Shown: piece after piece, positions 17,794 to 26,501 of the stretch
Layout: the number at the start of each line of letters is the position of its first letter
Numbering within the stretch: the first letter of the stretch is position 1
DNA from: Clostridium pasteurianum
Lineage (GTDB): Bacteria; Bacillota; Clostridia; Clostridiales; Clostridiaceae
DNA: 64,000 nt
Assembly: GCF_001705235.1 (NCBI RefSeq)
Contig: NZ_MCGV01000001.1
Coordinates: forward strand, 1,860,001-1,924,000
Direction of reading: 5' to 3'
The notes under the pieces: model-generated
Database searches by the model: none
The model's input: the letters and a program-made list of their open reading frames with translations, nothing else
What the model was told of the DNA's origin: nothing
Position numbers and translations under genes: made by a program

Positions 17794-19032
17794 TTACATA
17801 TTCATATAATCTGGATTAAAATCAACACAAAGTATATACTCTTTACCTTCCACATTCTTAAATGTTGCTGCTATAGTTATACATAAATTACCCGTAGCTA
17901 AAGATATGTACGGTTCCGTAACATATTTATTAAGCTCCATAGTTTTTAAGAAATAATAATACTTTTTCAAAGAATGATTTGTTCCCTTTTTAGCAGGTCT
18001 GAATATGAGTGCTTTCTGAGATATCATATCTGTAAATTTAGTAGCTGTATCACCTACCTGGATACCATTTTCATCTAAAACATATACACATTCAAGTTTA
18101 CTATTTTTATTAATAACACCATTTATAGATTCATCAAATTGTTCTTCCTTTAAATCTGAAAGTTTATTTAAAGCATCATTAATAACCTTATTGTAACCAC
18201 TATAAATCATTTCTTTAGCATTTACTTCTTCTTCTATATATCTTCCATATTTTTCTGCCGTACCATATACAAGCTTTCTACTTGACTCTAGGAACTTTTC
18301 ACCTAAATCAGAATCATTTTCGAAATAAGCTCCTTCAAGCATATCAGCACCAAGCTCCATGATAGTCATAGTTTCCTGTTCAGATACTATATCCTCACAT
18401 ACAACAAGTGCTCCAATTTTTTTAGATAAATTAACAAGTGATCTAAACACTTCTTGTCTGTAATAATCAACTTCTATTCCTTTAGTTAGAACACTATTTA
18501 TTTTTATAATATCAGGCTCCACATAAGATATCTTATCCATATTTGCAAAACCTGTACCCAAATTTTTAAGTGCTACTAAAAATCCATTGCTTCTATACAA
18601 GTATATGAATTTTTTAAGTGCTTCTAAGTTAGTCATTTTCCCTTCTATAATTTGAAGTACAACGTTTTTACTTGCAATGCCTGAATCTGAAATTAAATTC
18701 ATTATTGCACCTGAACCAATATACTTATCTATTACAGATATATTTACATCTATAAACAAAAGCAATTCTTTATTTTTTTTATAGACTTTTAAAAATTCTT
18801 TAACTGATTTTTCCCTATAAAGTCTGTCAAGCTCTATGGAAACATTTTGCTCATCGGCAGTCTTAAAAAGCTTTGATGCGGAAATAACTCCCCCATTACC
18901 ATCTGAAGCTCCTAAACAAATTGCCTCTAAACCAATTACAGATTTTTTTATTACAGATACAACGGGTTGAAATTTTATAATTAAATTTTTATCAGCTAAT
19001 ATGTTTTTCATATCAACCTTTTTTGTCTCCAT
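17794..19032 (-). CDS. EAL-domain protein with degenerate active site and YkuI-like C-terminal domain
   Basis: The N-terminal ~245 residues form an EAL (cyclic-di-GMP phosphodiesterase) fold: IIKFQPVVSVIKKSVIGLEAI, VDVNISVIDKYIG-like strands and GALVVCEDIVSEQE. Key residues are altered: EAL is EAI, the DDFGTG loop is KNLGTG, and the KID strand motif is KIN. The metal-binding aspartates are thus missing, so it is probably a c-di-GMP receptor or scaffold rather than an enzyme. The remaining ~150 residues resemble the YkuI C-terminal sensor-like domain. It is cytosolic with no TM segment. ATG 19032 follows GGAGGGTGG. It is monocistronic. Confidence 0.82.
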   Translation of the reverse strand: METKKVDMKNILADKNLIIKFQPVVSVIKKSVIGLEAICLGASDGNGGVISASKLFKTADEQNVSIELDRLYREKSVKEFLKVYKKNKELLLFIDVNISVIDKYIGSGAIMNLISDSGIASKNVVLQIIEGKMTNLEALKKFIYLYRSNGFLVALKNLGTGFANMDKISYVEPDIIKINSVLTKGIEVDYYRQEVFRSLVNLSKKIGALVVCEDIVSEQETMTIMELGADMLEGAYFENDSDLGEKFLESSRKLVYGTAEKYGRYIEEEVNAKEMIYSGYNKVINDALNKLSDLKEEQFDESINGVINKNSKLECVYVLDENGIQVGDTATKFTDMISQKALIFRPAKKGTNHSLKKYYYFLKTMELNKYVTEPYISLATGNLCITIAATFKNVEGKEYILCVDFNPDYMNM

Positions 19033-19573
19033 TATAGACCACCCTCCATTAATAAATATACTTAGAATTATACAGTATATTTATAAATAAAACAATAAAT
19101 CTTAAGTTACATATTTATACTTTTCTAAATATTTAGGTACATGTTTTAAAAGAATGTCAATAAGCACAATATGTTTAATCCTAGTCATCGTGTAAATAAA
19201 ATTGTCAATCTTGTGACGCATAATGTTCATTAAAGTGTCTATGTACACTCCTTAATTTTCCTCTAAAAATTCAATTTATATGTATGTACATCTAATTTGT
19301 AAGTCATATTTATTACCATTTTATTCTACTTTTCGAAAACAAATTAGTATACTTTGTTTCCTATATATCAAAACTAGTTGTTTTGACTGTTGAAATGATG
19401 ATAAAGATATTCTACACTTAGGAATAACAAATATGAATTATTTAACAAATACTTATAAATAAGGTTACTAATCAAAACTATTACAAATAGGCTGTTTAAG
19501 TTAATTCAAATTGGCACTATATAATAGAAAATCTCTAGCTTAAAATTTAATTTTTATGAAAGGAGCTCAAAAC
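19033..19573. other. 540-base gap between divergent EAL and SDR genes
   Basis: No RNA gene or credible ORF is seen. It contains the operator-like motif at 19368 and must hold two promoters. Confidence 0.5.
19368..19394. promoter_or_regulatory. Putative TetR operator upstream of the SDR gene
   Basis: Inverted repeat TCAAAAC-N5-GTTTTGA at 19368-19386, extended by TTTTGACTGTTGAA. The same compound motif occurs, inverted, at 23092-23118 in front of the TetR gene. Confidence 0.55.
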
Positions 19574-20335
19574 ATGCATAGATTCGAAGGTAAATATGCT
19601 ATTGCTACAGGTGGGACAGATGGCATTACAAAGGAAAGTGTTATTCGTATGGGAAGAGAAGGATTAAGTGGTGCTATAATCGCTGGTAGAAATGAAAAGC
19701 GAGGTATAAAAGCTGCTGAAGAAATCAAAAATTTAACAGGTTGTGAGTGTTATTATGTGCAAACTGACGTCTCAAAACCAGAGGATATAGTAAATTTATT
19801 TAAAGTAGCAAGATTGAAGTTCCCTACTATTCACATTTTAGTAAATGGTGCTGGAATATGTCCATCAATGCCAATTGAAAATGTTGATGCGCGAGAATGG
19901 GACAGAGTAATGAACATTAATTTAAGAAGTATTCACCTATGTATATTAGAGGCTCTTAAATTTATGAAACCTCAGAAATATGGAAAGATCATCAACATTT
20001 CTTCTGCCTCAGGTAGAATTGGTGGTATTGAATCATCTATAGCTTATTCTGTATCAAAAGGTGGAATGATTACTGCTACTAAATGTTATGCAAAAGCATA
20101 TGGTGCTTATAATATTAATGTAAATGGTATTTGTCCAGGAGCCATTAAAACAAATATGATTGCTAATTTCACTTACACAAGTGCTCCGGAAACTTTAATT
20201 AAACAAATCATTCCGTTAGGTAGATTCGGAAAAGTTGAGGATTGTAGTGGAGTTATAGCATTTCTAGCTAGTAATGATTCAAATTACATCACTGGATGCA
20301 GTATCGATGTAAATGGAGGAGTATTCATGAATTGA
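19574..20335 (+). CDS. SDR-family oxidoreductase
   Basis: A short-chain dehydrogenase/reductase with a Rossmann fold. The cofactor loop is TGGTDGITKES, where the usual third glycine of TGxxxGxG is Thr. Other motifs are VNGAG, the active-site serine in NISSASG, the YSVSK catalytic pair and the C-terminal GCSIDVNGGVFMN. At 253 residues it is family length. The ATG at 19574 follows AAAGGAG; an upstream ATG at 19556 does not. It is convergent with the amidohydrolase and probably co-regulated with the OYE cluster through the shared motif at 19368. The substrate is unknown; FabG-like activity is less likely, as there is no fatty-acid gene nearby. Confidence 0.88.
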   Translation: MHRFEGKYAIATGGTDGITKESVIRMGREGLSGAIIAGRNEKRGIKAAEEIKNLTGCECYYVQTDVSKPEDIVNLFKVARLKFPTIHILVNGAGICPSMPIENVDAREWDRVMNINLRSIHLCILEALKFMKPQKYGKIINISSASGRIGGIESSIAYSVSKGGMITATKCYAKAYGAYNINVNGICPGAIKTNMIANFTYTSAPETLIKQIIPLGRFGKVEDCSGVIAFLASNDSNYITGCSIDVNGGVFMN

Positions 20336-20400
20336 AAATAACGCACTTACTACCACCAGTAGCAGAAACCTATAATTGTACGGCCCTAAATAATAATTTA

Positions 20401-20459
20401 ATAAGGCTTATATAATCTCCTAATATTTAAAATAGTTTTAGAGATTATATAAGCCTTAT
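20401..20459. terminator. Bidirectional terminator between the SDR and amidohydrolase genes
   Basis: A perfect 19-bp stem, ATAAGGCTTATATAATCTC at 20401-20419 with its complement at 20441-20459, lies between convergent genes. Confidence 0.85.
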
Positions 20460-20538
20460 CCCATACAATTAATTATCTCATTTGTTTAATCCATAATCTT
20501 TGTTCTTTTGCTTATTTTTATAATGGCGTCATAGAATT

Positions 20539-21561
20539 TTAATTAGAAGCTTTCTTACCTATTCGTCGTACCGTTGTATCTATTCCTAGAAGTTTAGCTA
20601 AGTTACCACCAAAAATCTTACGCTTATCATCATCCGTCAAAGGTAAATAGCCATATTGCCATTGTAATTCCTCAGGAATTTGGAAATTGCGCAATCCTAT
20701 GGCCGCTGCACCAATTTGAGCTCCAAATCCAGCACTGTCTGTACCCCAAATAATACGGTCTGAGCCCACAAATCGCATTGCTTCCCCAAGGATTTTTCCA
20801 AATTTATATGGTGCATTTAATGCCCAAGGTACAAGCAGACTTAAACATAAGTATATATTGGGATGCCCCATTGCTACCATATTTAGATCATCACAATATG
20901 GATAGCCCATGTGAAAAGCTACAATCTTTAAGTTTGGAAAATCACGAGCAACATCATCAAGTTGGATAGGCAAGCAATATTTGCTCTTCCCAGGTGGTAC
21001 CCAACAAAAACCTGTATGAATATCTAACACGATATCGAGTTCCTCAGCTCTCCTATAAAATGGCCATAGTTCCGGATCATTAATATAGGTATCCTCTGGT
21101 GGATAGTATTTAAATATCTTTGCACCACGCTCTACCCAATATTCCATCTCCCATATAGCATTATCTACTCCTCTATGTTTAATAGGAGAAAGATTTGGTT
21201 CAATAATAAAGCGGTCGGGATGTTTTTGAACAACCTCCCAAGTATCACCATTAGTGCACCAACGACTGGAATACCCCGTAGTATCCATCATTGATTCAGG
21301 TAAAAGACATGCAATATCCACACTGTATTTATCCATTGCACGGAGGATATTTTCAGGATCAGTACTTTTTTGAAATTCCCAAGGTTCCAGCATATCTTTT
21401 AACTCTTTCGGTGACCCCTGTAATATGGGACGTGTAATGCCATCAATGGCTTTCCACCACATTTGCACACCTGGGAAATGATTAATTGGTTCCATATTGC
21501 CGATTAAATGGCATTCTGGATCTATTTTAAAGAAACTATCATCAAAATATTTTTCACTCAT
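20539..21561 (-). CDS. Amidohydrolase-family (amidohydro_2) metal-dependent hydrolase or decarboxylase
   Basis: A TIM-barrel protein of the amidohydrolase-2 group, which contains hydrolases and decarboxylases such as ACMSD and resorcylate decarboxylase. Recognisable are LDIHTGFCW, IVAFHMGYPYCDD and WGTDSAGFG with the conserved Asp near the C-terminus. The usual N-terminal DxHxH pair is not obvious, so the metal site may be incomplete. The ATG at 21561 follows AGGAGC; the longer ORF would overlap the upstream gene. It lies 16 bases downstream of the OYE gene, so the two form an operon. Base composition looks richer in G+C than the neighbours by eye. The substrate is unknown. Confidence 0.8.
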   Translation of the reverse strand: MSEKYFDDSFFKIDPECHLIGNMEPINHFPGVQMWWKAIDGITRPILQGSPKELKDMLEPWEFQKSTDPENILRAMDKYSVDIACLLPESMMDTTGYSSRWCTNGDTWEVVQKHPDRFIIEPNLSPIKHRGVDNAIWEMEYWVERGAKIFKYYPPEDTYINDPELWPFYRRAEELDIVLDIHTGFCWVPPGKSKYCLPIQLDDVARDFPNLKIVAFHMGYPYCDDLNMVAMGHPNIYLCLSLLVPWALNAPYKFGKILGEAMRFVGSDRIIWGTDSAGFGAQIGAAAIGLRNFQIPEELQWQYGYLPLTDDDKRKIFGGNLAKLLGIDTTVRRIGKKASN

Positions 21562-21577
21562 TTTAGTTGCTCCTTTC

Positions 21578-22969
21578 TTATATGAGAGGTAAACCTTCTC
21601 GTTTATCCATAAACTTTTTTGCACGTACATCCATCAAACCATTGTCTTTCCAAAGCTGTGGATAGTATTTTTCAAAACCTGCAGTAGGATTTACAGAACA
21701 GCGAATCCAACGTGGCTCAAATAAGTTCATGTAACATTGTTGACAGCGGATACATTTTACAATATCTTCATAACGCCCAGCTTTCACCTTTGCAGGCCAG
21801 TAAGGATCAGCAATAGATTGACGCCCTAGTGAAATAATGTCTGTCATTCCACTATTGATTGCATCAGCTGCCGTCTCTGGGTTAATAAAATTGGGTGTAA
21901 TAACTGTTAAACCTCCACTTGCCTTTTTAAAACCAGGCGCCCATCGAGTAAAATCATTTTCACCATCAGGTGCGAATGCAGCTCCCGGATTTTCATAAGA
22001 TCCTTGTGATACATTAAAATAATTTGCGCCTGCATCAGTAAAAATCTTGACTAGCTTACAAACTTCTTCATGTCCTAAACCACCTGGCATTAATTCATCA
22101 CCAGAAAGGCGGCAACCCAATACCTTCTCCGGACCAACTTTTTTACGGATACGCTCAATGATATTTGTAACTATACGTGCACGATTTTCAGTACTTCCAC
22201 CATACAAATCTGTACGATGATTAGAGCGTGGTGACAAGAATTGGTGCAAAAGATATCCATGTGGTGTATGAAGTTCCACACCATCATATCCAAGCTTATA
22301 AGCAGCACATGCCTGTTCTACCATGAATTTTTCTATCTTCTCTATTTCTTCAATAGTAAGCTCTCGTGGAGTATGTCCTTTGAGTACATGAAAAAATTCG
22401 GGACAATCTTTTTTTAAGTAGCTAAAGGCTTTAGCCCTAACATCCTCATACTCTTCATCACTAAGACTCTTTAATTTTTCAATTCCGCCAAGATCATCAA
22501 TCAGCGTTATTCCTATTCGCTTGAATTGTTTAGCCCATCCACTGTTTAGGTTACGCAAATCTGTTTCCATAGGGATAGCTGAAGGAGCACCCGCAGCAAC
22601 GTTATCGTGCATCATATCTGGATGCCCTTGTCGTCCCCAACCAGGAGAAAGCTGCATAAACACTTTTGTCCCCTTATATGAATGAATAACTTCGACCATT
22701 TGGCTCAAATATCGGTATTTCCTTGGGCTGTCACATAGTAGCGGATTAAGTGAATCACTGCCACGCCATGGATAAGGGTTTGCTACTACACATTCAGTGA
22801 TGATAAGACCAAAACCACCCCTTGCCCTAGTCGCATACCATGCATTTGATTCTTCACTTGCATATCCTTCTGGGCCAGTGTAACCCATGTTCATTGGTGA
22901 CATCGCAATTCTATTCTTCAGTTCTACATTACCAATTTGAATTGGCTCAAATAATATATCTGTATTCAT
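21578..22969 (-). CDS. Old Yellow Enzyme-family flavin oxidoreductase with Fe-S motif, lacking the C-terminal FAD/NAD half
   Basis: An FMN TIM barrel of the 2-enoate / 2,4-dienoyl-CoA reductase group (PIQIGNVELKNRIAMSPMN; AAYKLGYDGVELHTPHGYLLHQFLSPRSNHRTDLYGGS). The His/Tyr-type active-site region and the 4Fe-4S cysteine cluster CIRCQQCYMNLFEPRWIRC are present. Family members with this cluster usually continue for about 200-300 residues of FAD/NAD(P)-binding domain; this protein ends ~40 residues after the cysteines, at 463. It would need an electron-donor partner. It is the first gene of an operon with the amidohydrolase, divergent from TetR. A reductase for an unsaturated or aromatic acid is plausible. 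Confidence 0.85.
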   Translation of the reverse strand: MNTDILFEPIQIGNVELKNRIAMSPMNMGYTGPEGYASEESNAWYATRARGGFGLIITECVVANPYPWRGSDSLNPLLCDSPRKYRYLSQMVEVIHSYKGTKVFMQLSPGWGRQGHPDMMHDNVAAGAPSAIPMETDLRNLNSGWAKQFKRIGITLIDDLGGIEKLKSLSDEEYEDVRAKAFSYLKKDCPEFFHVLKGHTPRELTIEEIEKIEKFMVEQACAAYKLGYDGVELHTPHGYLLHQFLSPRSNHRTDLYGGSTENRARIVTNIIERIRKKVGPEKVLGCRLSGDELMPGGLGHEEVCKLVKIFTDAGANYFNVSQGSYENPGAAFAPDGENDFTRWAPGFKKASGGLTVITPNFINPETAADAINSGMTDIISLGRQSIADPYWPAKVKAGRYEDIVKCIRCQQCYMNLFEPRWIRCSVNPTAGFEKYYPQLWKDNGLMDVRAKKFMDKREGLPLI

Positions 22970-23091
22970 TTAGATACCCTCCTTAATTTATTAACAATTG
23001 TCGTATCCTTAACATATTTATAATATTATTAACACATTTGTTAGATAATTGACATTTGTTATTTTTAAGTATAAAATACTTTTATTGTTAG

Positions 23092-23118
23092 TTCAACAGT
23101 CAAAATAGCTGGTTTTGA
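23092..23118. promoter_or_regulatory. Putative TetR operator between the OYE operon and tetR
   Basis: TTCAACAGTCAAAA (exact match to the inverse of 19381-19394) runs into TCAAAAT-N5-GTTTTGA at 23100-23118. It is placed between the divergent OYE and TetR promoters. Confidence 0.6.
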
Positions 23119-23169
23119 TAAATAAAAAACAGAATGTACTAATCTGTTTCTAAAAAGGAGACTAAAATT

Positions 23170-23742
23170 ATGAATAAAAATGACTTACGAGTTATCCGTA
23201 CATACAAATCATTGACAGAAGCTTTTTTACAGCTTATGAGTGAAAAACATTTTGAAAATATAACAATAAATGAATTATGTGAAAGGGCAATGATTAGAAG
23301 AACGACATTTTACAAACATTTTGCAGATAAATATGAGTTTTTTGGTTTTTTCGTCAGGCGCCTACAAACTGATTTTGATGCAATAAATCCTGCTTCAACT
23401 GACTATAGTGACCCATATTCTTTTTATATCAGTATTACTCGTGATGTTCTTAGTTTCTTAAATCACCATGAAAAGTTTGTCCACATGGTATTAAGTAGTA
23501 ATTTACTTCCTACTCTCCTTAACATACTTTCAGAACAAATTATTTCTGATATTACAGAAAAAATTAAAATTAGCATAAAAAAAGGTATAGCTGTGTCCGC
23601 ATCTCCTGAAATAGTCGCATCTTTTTTCACTGGTGCAATAATTCATACAATTGGATGTTGGCTCATGCAAAAAAATAGAATATCAGAAGAAGAATTAATT
23701 AAAGAAGTAGAAAAAATTCTCCACAGGTTAACTATCGCTTAA
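23170..23742 (+). CDS. TetR/AcrR-family transcriptional regulator
   Basis: The N-terminal helix-turn-helix (residues ~10-55: TYKSLTEAFLQLMSEKHFENITINELCERAMIRRTTFYKHFADKYEFF) is typical; the C-terminal helical domain with hydrophobic VASFFTGAIIHTIGCWL would bind a ligand. At 190 residues it has family length. The ATG follows AAAAGGAGACT. It is divergent from the OYE-amidohydrolase operon, and the shared palindrome upstream of it, of that operon and of the SDR gene suggests it controls all three. Confidence 0.88.
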   Translation: MNKNDLRVIRTYKSLTEAFLQLMSEKHFENITINELCERAMIRRTTFYKHFADKYEFFGFFVRRLQTDFDAINPASTDYSDPYSFYISITRDVLSFLNHHEKFVHMVLSSNLLPTLLNILSEQIISDITEKIKISIKKGIAVSASPEIVASFFTGAIIHTIGCWLMQKNRISEEELIKEVEKILHRLTIA

Positions 23743-23835
23743 TGAAAAGTAATGTTTAAGAATTGCTAAATATCAACCTTATTAAAAATAAGCTGTTTCA
23801 ACTATTGAAATTCATGAGCTGAATATATGGTAAAA

Positions 23836-23880
23836 ATTAAGAGTGTCTGCTAAAATAATGTTTTGGCAGACACTCTTAAT
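23836..23880 (+). terminator. Terminator after tetR
   Basis: A perfect 15-bp stem: ATTAAGAGTGTCTGC at 23836-23850 with its complement at 23866-23880, then T-rich sequence. Confidence 0.85.
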
Positions 23881-23912
23881 CTTTATAATTGACTAATTCT
23901 TATAGTAAATTG

Positions 23913-24298
23913 GGATTTTCAGGAGCGCCAGCGGAAGAAAATCTTCCTTGCTTTTATCTTTATGCGAAGTAACAGTATTTTGTAAACTGTTTAAATAAAA
24001 TTGTATAAATCTTAGGGTGATATTTTGAAATTTCTTAGGAGCTTCATATCTTAAGGCATTACTTTATATAATCTTTTATTCCAGATTTTCTGCAGCGCTA
24101 GCGGAAGAAAACCTTCCTTGCCTTTACTTCTATGCAAAGTAACAGTATTTTGTAAACTGTTTAAATAAAATTGTATAAATCTTAGGGTAATATTTTGAAA
24201 AGACTTAGAAATTTCAATCTGTTTGAACGTTAGTGAGTTATTGAAATTTCTTAGGAGCTTCATATCTTAAGGCATTATCTTATATAATCTTTTATTCC
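23913..24298. repeat. Tandem A-plus-truncated-B repeats
   Basis: Two units each begin with an A hairpin (GCGCCAGCGGAAGAAAATC at 23924, GCGCTAGCGGAAGAAAA at 24094). Each continues GAAGTAACAGTATTTTG or AAAGTAACAGTATTTTG, then TGTTTAAATAAAATTGTA, and ends TTATTCCAG. The second keeps a half loop (AATCTGTTTGAACG); the first lacks it. A third A at 24299 leads into the complete element at 24350. Confidence 0.8.
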
Positions 24299-24336
24299 AG
24301 ATTTTCCGCAGCGCCAGCGGAAGAAAATCCTCCTTG
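24299..24336 (+). repeat. A hairpin, subtype 1
   Basis: GATTTTCCGCAGCGCCAGCG then GAAGAAAATC forms a stem of about ten pairs. It is the best-preserved subtype-1 A copy, just left of the complete B element. Confidence 0.75.
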
Positions 24337-24349
24337 CCTTTACTCTAAA

Positions 24350-24539
24350 CCAAATAACAGTGTTTTGGAAACAATTTAAATAAAACTCAATAGAACTTTG
24401 CCTCAAATAATAAAAAGACTTAGAAATTTTAATTTGTCTGAGCTTTTTTCAGCGAGTTATTAAAATTTCTTAGGCTTTTTATTAATTGAGGCTTAGTTCT
24501 ATGAGTTTTATTTAATGTTTCCAAAATACCGTTATTTGG
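24350..24539. repeat. B palindromic element, subtype 1, after the response regulator gene
   Basis: CCAAATAACAGTGTTTTGG (24350) pairs with 24519-24539, with two changes. The inner arm ATAATAAAAAGACTTAG pairs with the complementary right side around the loop TTTGTCTGAGC...GCGAGTTATT. The right end lies five bases from the stop codon of the regulator gene at 24544. Confidence 0.88.
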
Positions 24540-24543
24540 CAGT

Positions 24544-25236
24544 TTAACCCCTGAATCTATATCCGGCACCCCAAACAGTTTCAATATATTCCGGATTAGA
24601 AGTGTCCTTTTCAATTTTCTCTCTTATCTTTTTTATATGAACCGTAACTGTAGCTATTTCACCTAAAGAATCCATTCCCCATATCTTATCAAATAGCTCT
24701 TCTTTGCTAAAAACTCTATCTGGATTTTGAGCCAAGAACACTAAAAGGTCAAATTCCTTAGCTGTAAATTGTACTTCACGGTCATTTACAAAAACCTTTC
24801 TAGATGCTTTATTTATATTAAGACCTCTCACTTCAATTTCATTATACAAATCGTCACCATTACTATTTACTAATCTCTCATATCTGCTTATATGTGCCTT
24901 AACTCTTGCCACAAGCTCACTAGGGCTGAAAGGTTTTGTCATATAATCATCAGCCCCAATTCCCAGACCTCTTATCTTATCTATATCCTCTTTCTTTGCA
25001 GATACCATTAAAATAGGGATATTTTTTATTTTTCTTATTTGCTTACATACCTCAAAACCATCTAATTCAGGCAGCATTAAATCAAGTATAATAAGATTAT
25101 AATTTTGGTTTTTTGCAGCTTCCAGTCCAGATTTTCCTGAAGTCTCTATATCAACTTTAAAATTACTAAGTTCTAGATAATCTTTTTCAAGTTCTGCTAT
25201 ACTAACTTCATCTTCAATAATTAAAATCTTTTTCAT
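24544..25236 (-). CDS. OmpR-family response regulator
   Basis: A receiver domain (phosphoacceptor Asp52 in LIILDLMLPELDG; acidic pair E8-D9; Lys in TKPFSPSEL) joined to an OmpR-type winged-helix DNA-binding domain (FTAKEFDLLVFLAQNPDRVFSKEELFDKIWG, ending ETVWGAGYRFRG). At 230 residues it is full length. It is the last gene of a minus-strand operon: kinase, MacA-like, MacB ATPase, permease, regulator; 64 bases separate it from the permease. It probably responds to the kinase at 28416 and controls this exporter, in the manner of antimicrobial-peptide or envelope-stress systems. Confidence 0.93.
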   Translation of the reverse strand: MKKILIIEDEVSIAELEKDYLELSNFKVDIETSGKSGLEAAKNQNYNLIILDLMLPELDGFEVCKQIRKIKNIPILMVSAKKEDIDKIRGLGIGADDYMTKPFSPSELVARVKAHISRYERLVNSNGDDLYNEIEVRGLNINKASRKVFVNDREVQFTAKEFDLLVFLAQNPDRVFSKEELFDKIWGMDSLGEIATVTVHIKKIREKIEKDTSNPEYIETVWGAGYRFRG

Positions 25237-25300
25237 TTTAATACCCCCAAATATAATAGTCTCATATCATTTTCCTATAATTATATCCTTATGAGTTACT

Positions 25301-26500
25301 TTATTCAAATCTTAATGCTTCCATAGGACTCAATTTTGATGCTTTGTTTGCAGGATATATACCAAATACTATACCTACAAGAACAGAGAATAAGAACGAG
25401 CCTAAAACCACATTAGTTGAAATAGCAACATTGGTTTTTAATACTACTGCTAAAAGCCTTGATCCTCCACACCCTATAGCAACTCCTATTATTCCTCCTA
25501 TAGCACTCAAACTAGCCGCTTCAATTAAAAATTGTATTAGTATAGTTCTTCTTTTTGCACCAATTGCTTTTCTTATTCCTATTTCTCTAGTTCTCTCTAT
25601 TACTGAAACAAGCATAATATTCATAATCCCTATACCACCAACTATAAGTGAAATGGCAGCTGTGCCTGTAAGCATTGTTGTCATACTACTAGTAGTTTTA
25701 GTAGCAGTATCTAAAATACTGGATTGACTTAAAATTCTATAGTTGCTATTGGCAGTATTATTACTACTGCTGTTTTCCTCTACATCTCTATACTTGTTGT
25801 TAAGAAATAGCTGTAAATATCCCATAGCCTCATCTACTGTATCCTTACTTTGAGCTTCTGCATAGAATGTTTTTATTTGTGTTGTTTGCATAAGCCTTTC
25901 AGCTGTACTTAATGGTACTATTATCTGATCATCATTAGAACCAGATATTGAGCTTCCTGTTGAAGTTAGTATTCCCACTATGGTAAAATCAACTCCATTT
26001 ACATTTATTGTTTCACCAACAACATCTGTGGAATTAAAAAGTTCATTTGCAACATCTATACCAACTACAGCAACCTTATATCTATCATCAACATCTCTGC
26101 TATTTATAAATCTTCCAGAACTCACTGAAACATTTCTTATACTTGCATAATTAGCTGTACTTGCCTCCATACTTGTTGATGCCGTATTATCGCCTGCTTT
26201 GACATTAACATTACCAGTTAAAACTGGTGCTATATCCTTTATGCCAGGCTTTGTCTTCAATACATTTAATTCCTCTTGCGATATAGCCTTATTTCTATTT
26301 CCGATTATATTTACTGATATAAGGTTTGTCCCAAGGCTTTCAATTTGGCTAGAAACACTGTCCTTAGTTCCCTGTCCTATGCCCACAAGAACTATTACAG
26401 ATGCTATACCTATTATTATACCAAGCATAGTAAGAAATGATCTCACTTTATTTGACCAAATGGATTTTATAGACATACTTACAAGTCTCGCAAATTCCAT
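25301..26500 (-). CDS. MacB-type ABC transporter permease (FtsX-like)
   Basis: The membrane part of a MacB-like tripartite exporter. An N-terminal TM helix follows SMSIKSIWSNKVRSFLTMLGIIIGIASVIVLVGIG, a typical MacB permease start; a large extracellular MacB-PCD domain spans ~60-270; three C-terminal TM helices carry IMLVSVIERTREIGIRKAIGAKR and end LSPMEALRFE. Length ~399 residues. ATG 26500 follows GGGAGG and lies two bases after the ATPase gene end, so the two are coupled. With separate ATPase and membrane-fusion genes, it exports peptides or other envelope-active compounds (family knowledge). Confidence 0.92.
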   Translation of the reverse strand: MEFARLVSMSIKSIWSNKVRSFLTMLGIIIGIASVIVLVGIGQGTKDSVSSQIESLGTNLISVNIIGNRNKAISQEELNVLKTKPGIKDIAPVLTGNVNVKAGDNTASTSMEASTANYASIRNVSVSSGRFINSRDVDDRYKVAVVGIDVANELFNSTDVVGETINVNGVDFTIVGILTSTGSSISGSNDDQIIVPLSTAERLMQTTQIKTFYAEAQSKDTVDEAMGYLQLFLNNKYRDVEENSSSNNTANSNYRILSQSSILDTATKTTSSMTTMLTGTAAISLIVGGIGIMNIMLVSVIERTREIGIRKAIGAKRRTILIQFLIEAASLSAIGGIIGVAIGCGGSRLLAVVLKTNVAISTNVVLGSFLFSVLVGIVFGIYPANKASKLSPMEALRFE

Positions 26501-26501
26501 A

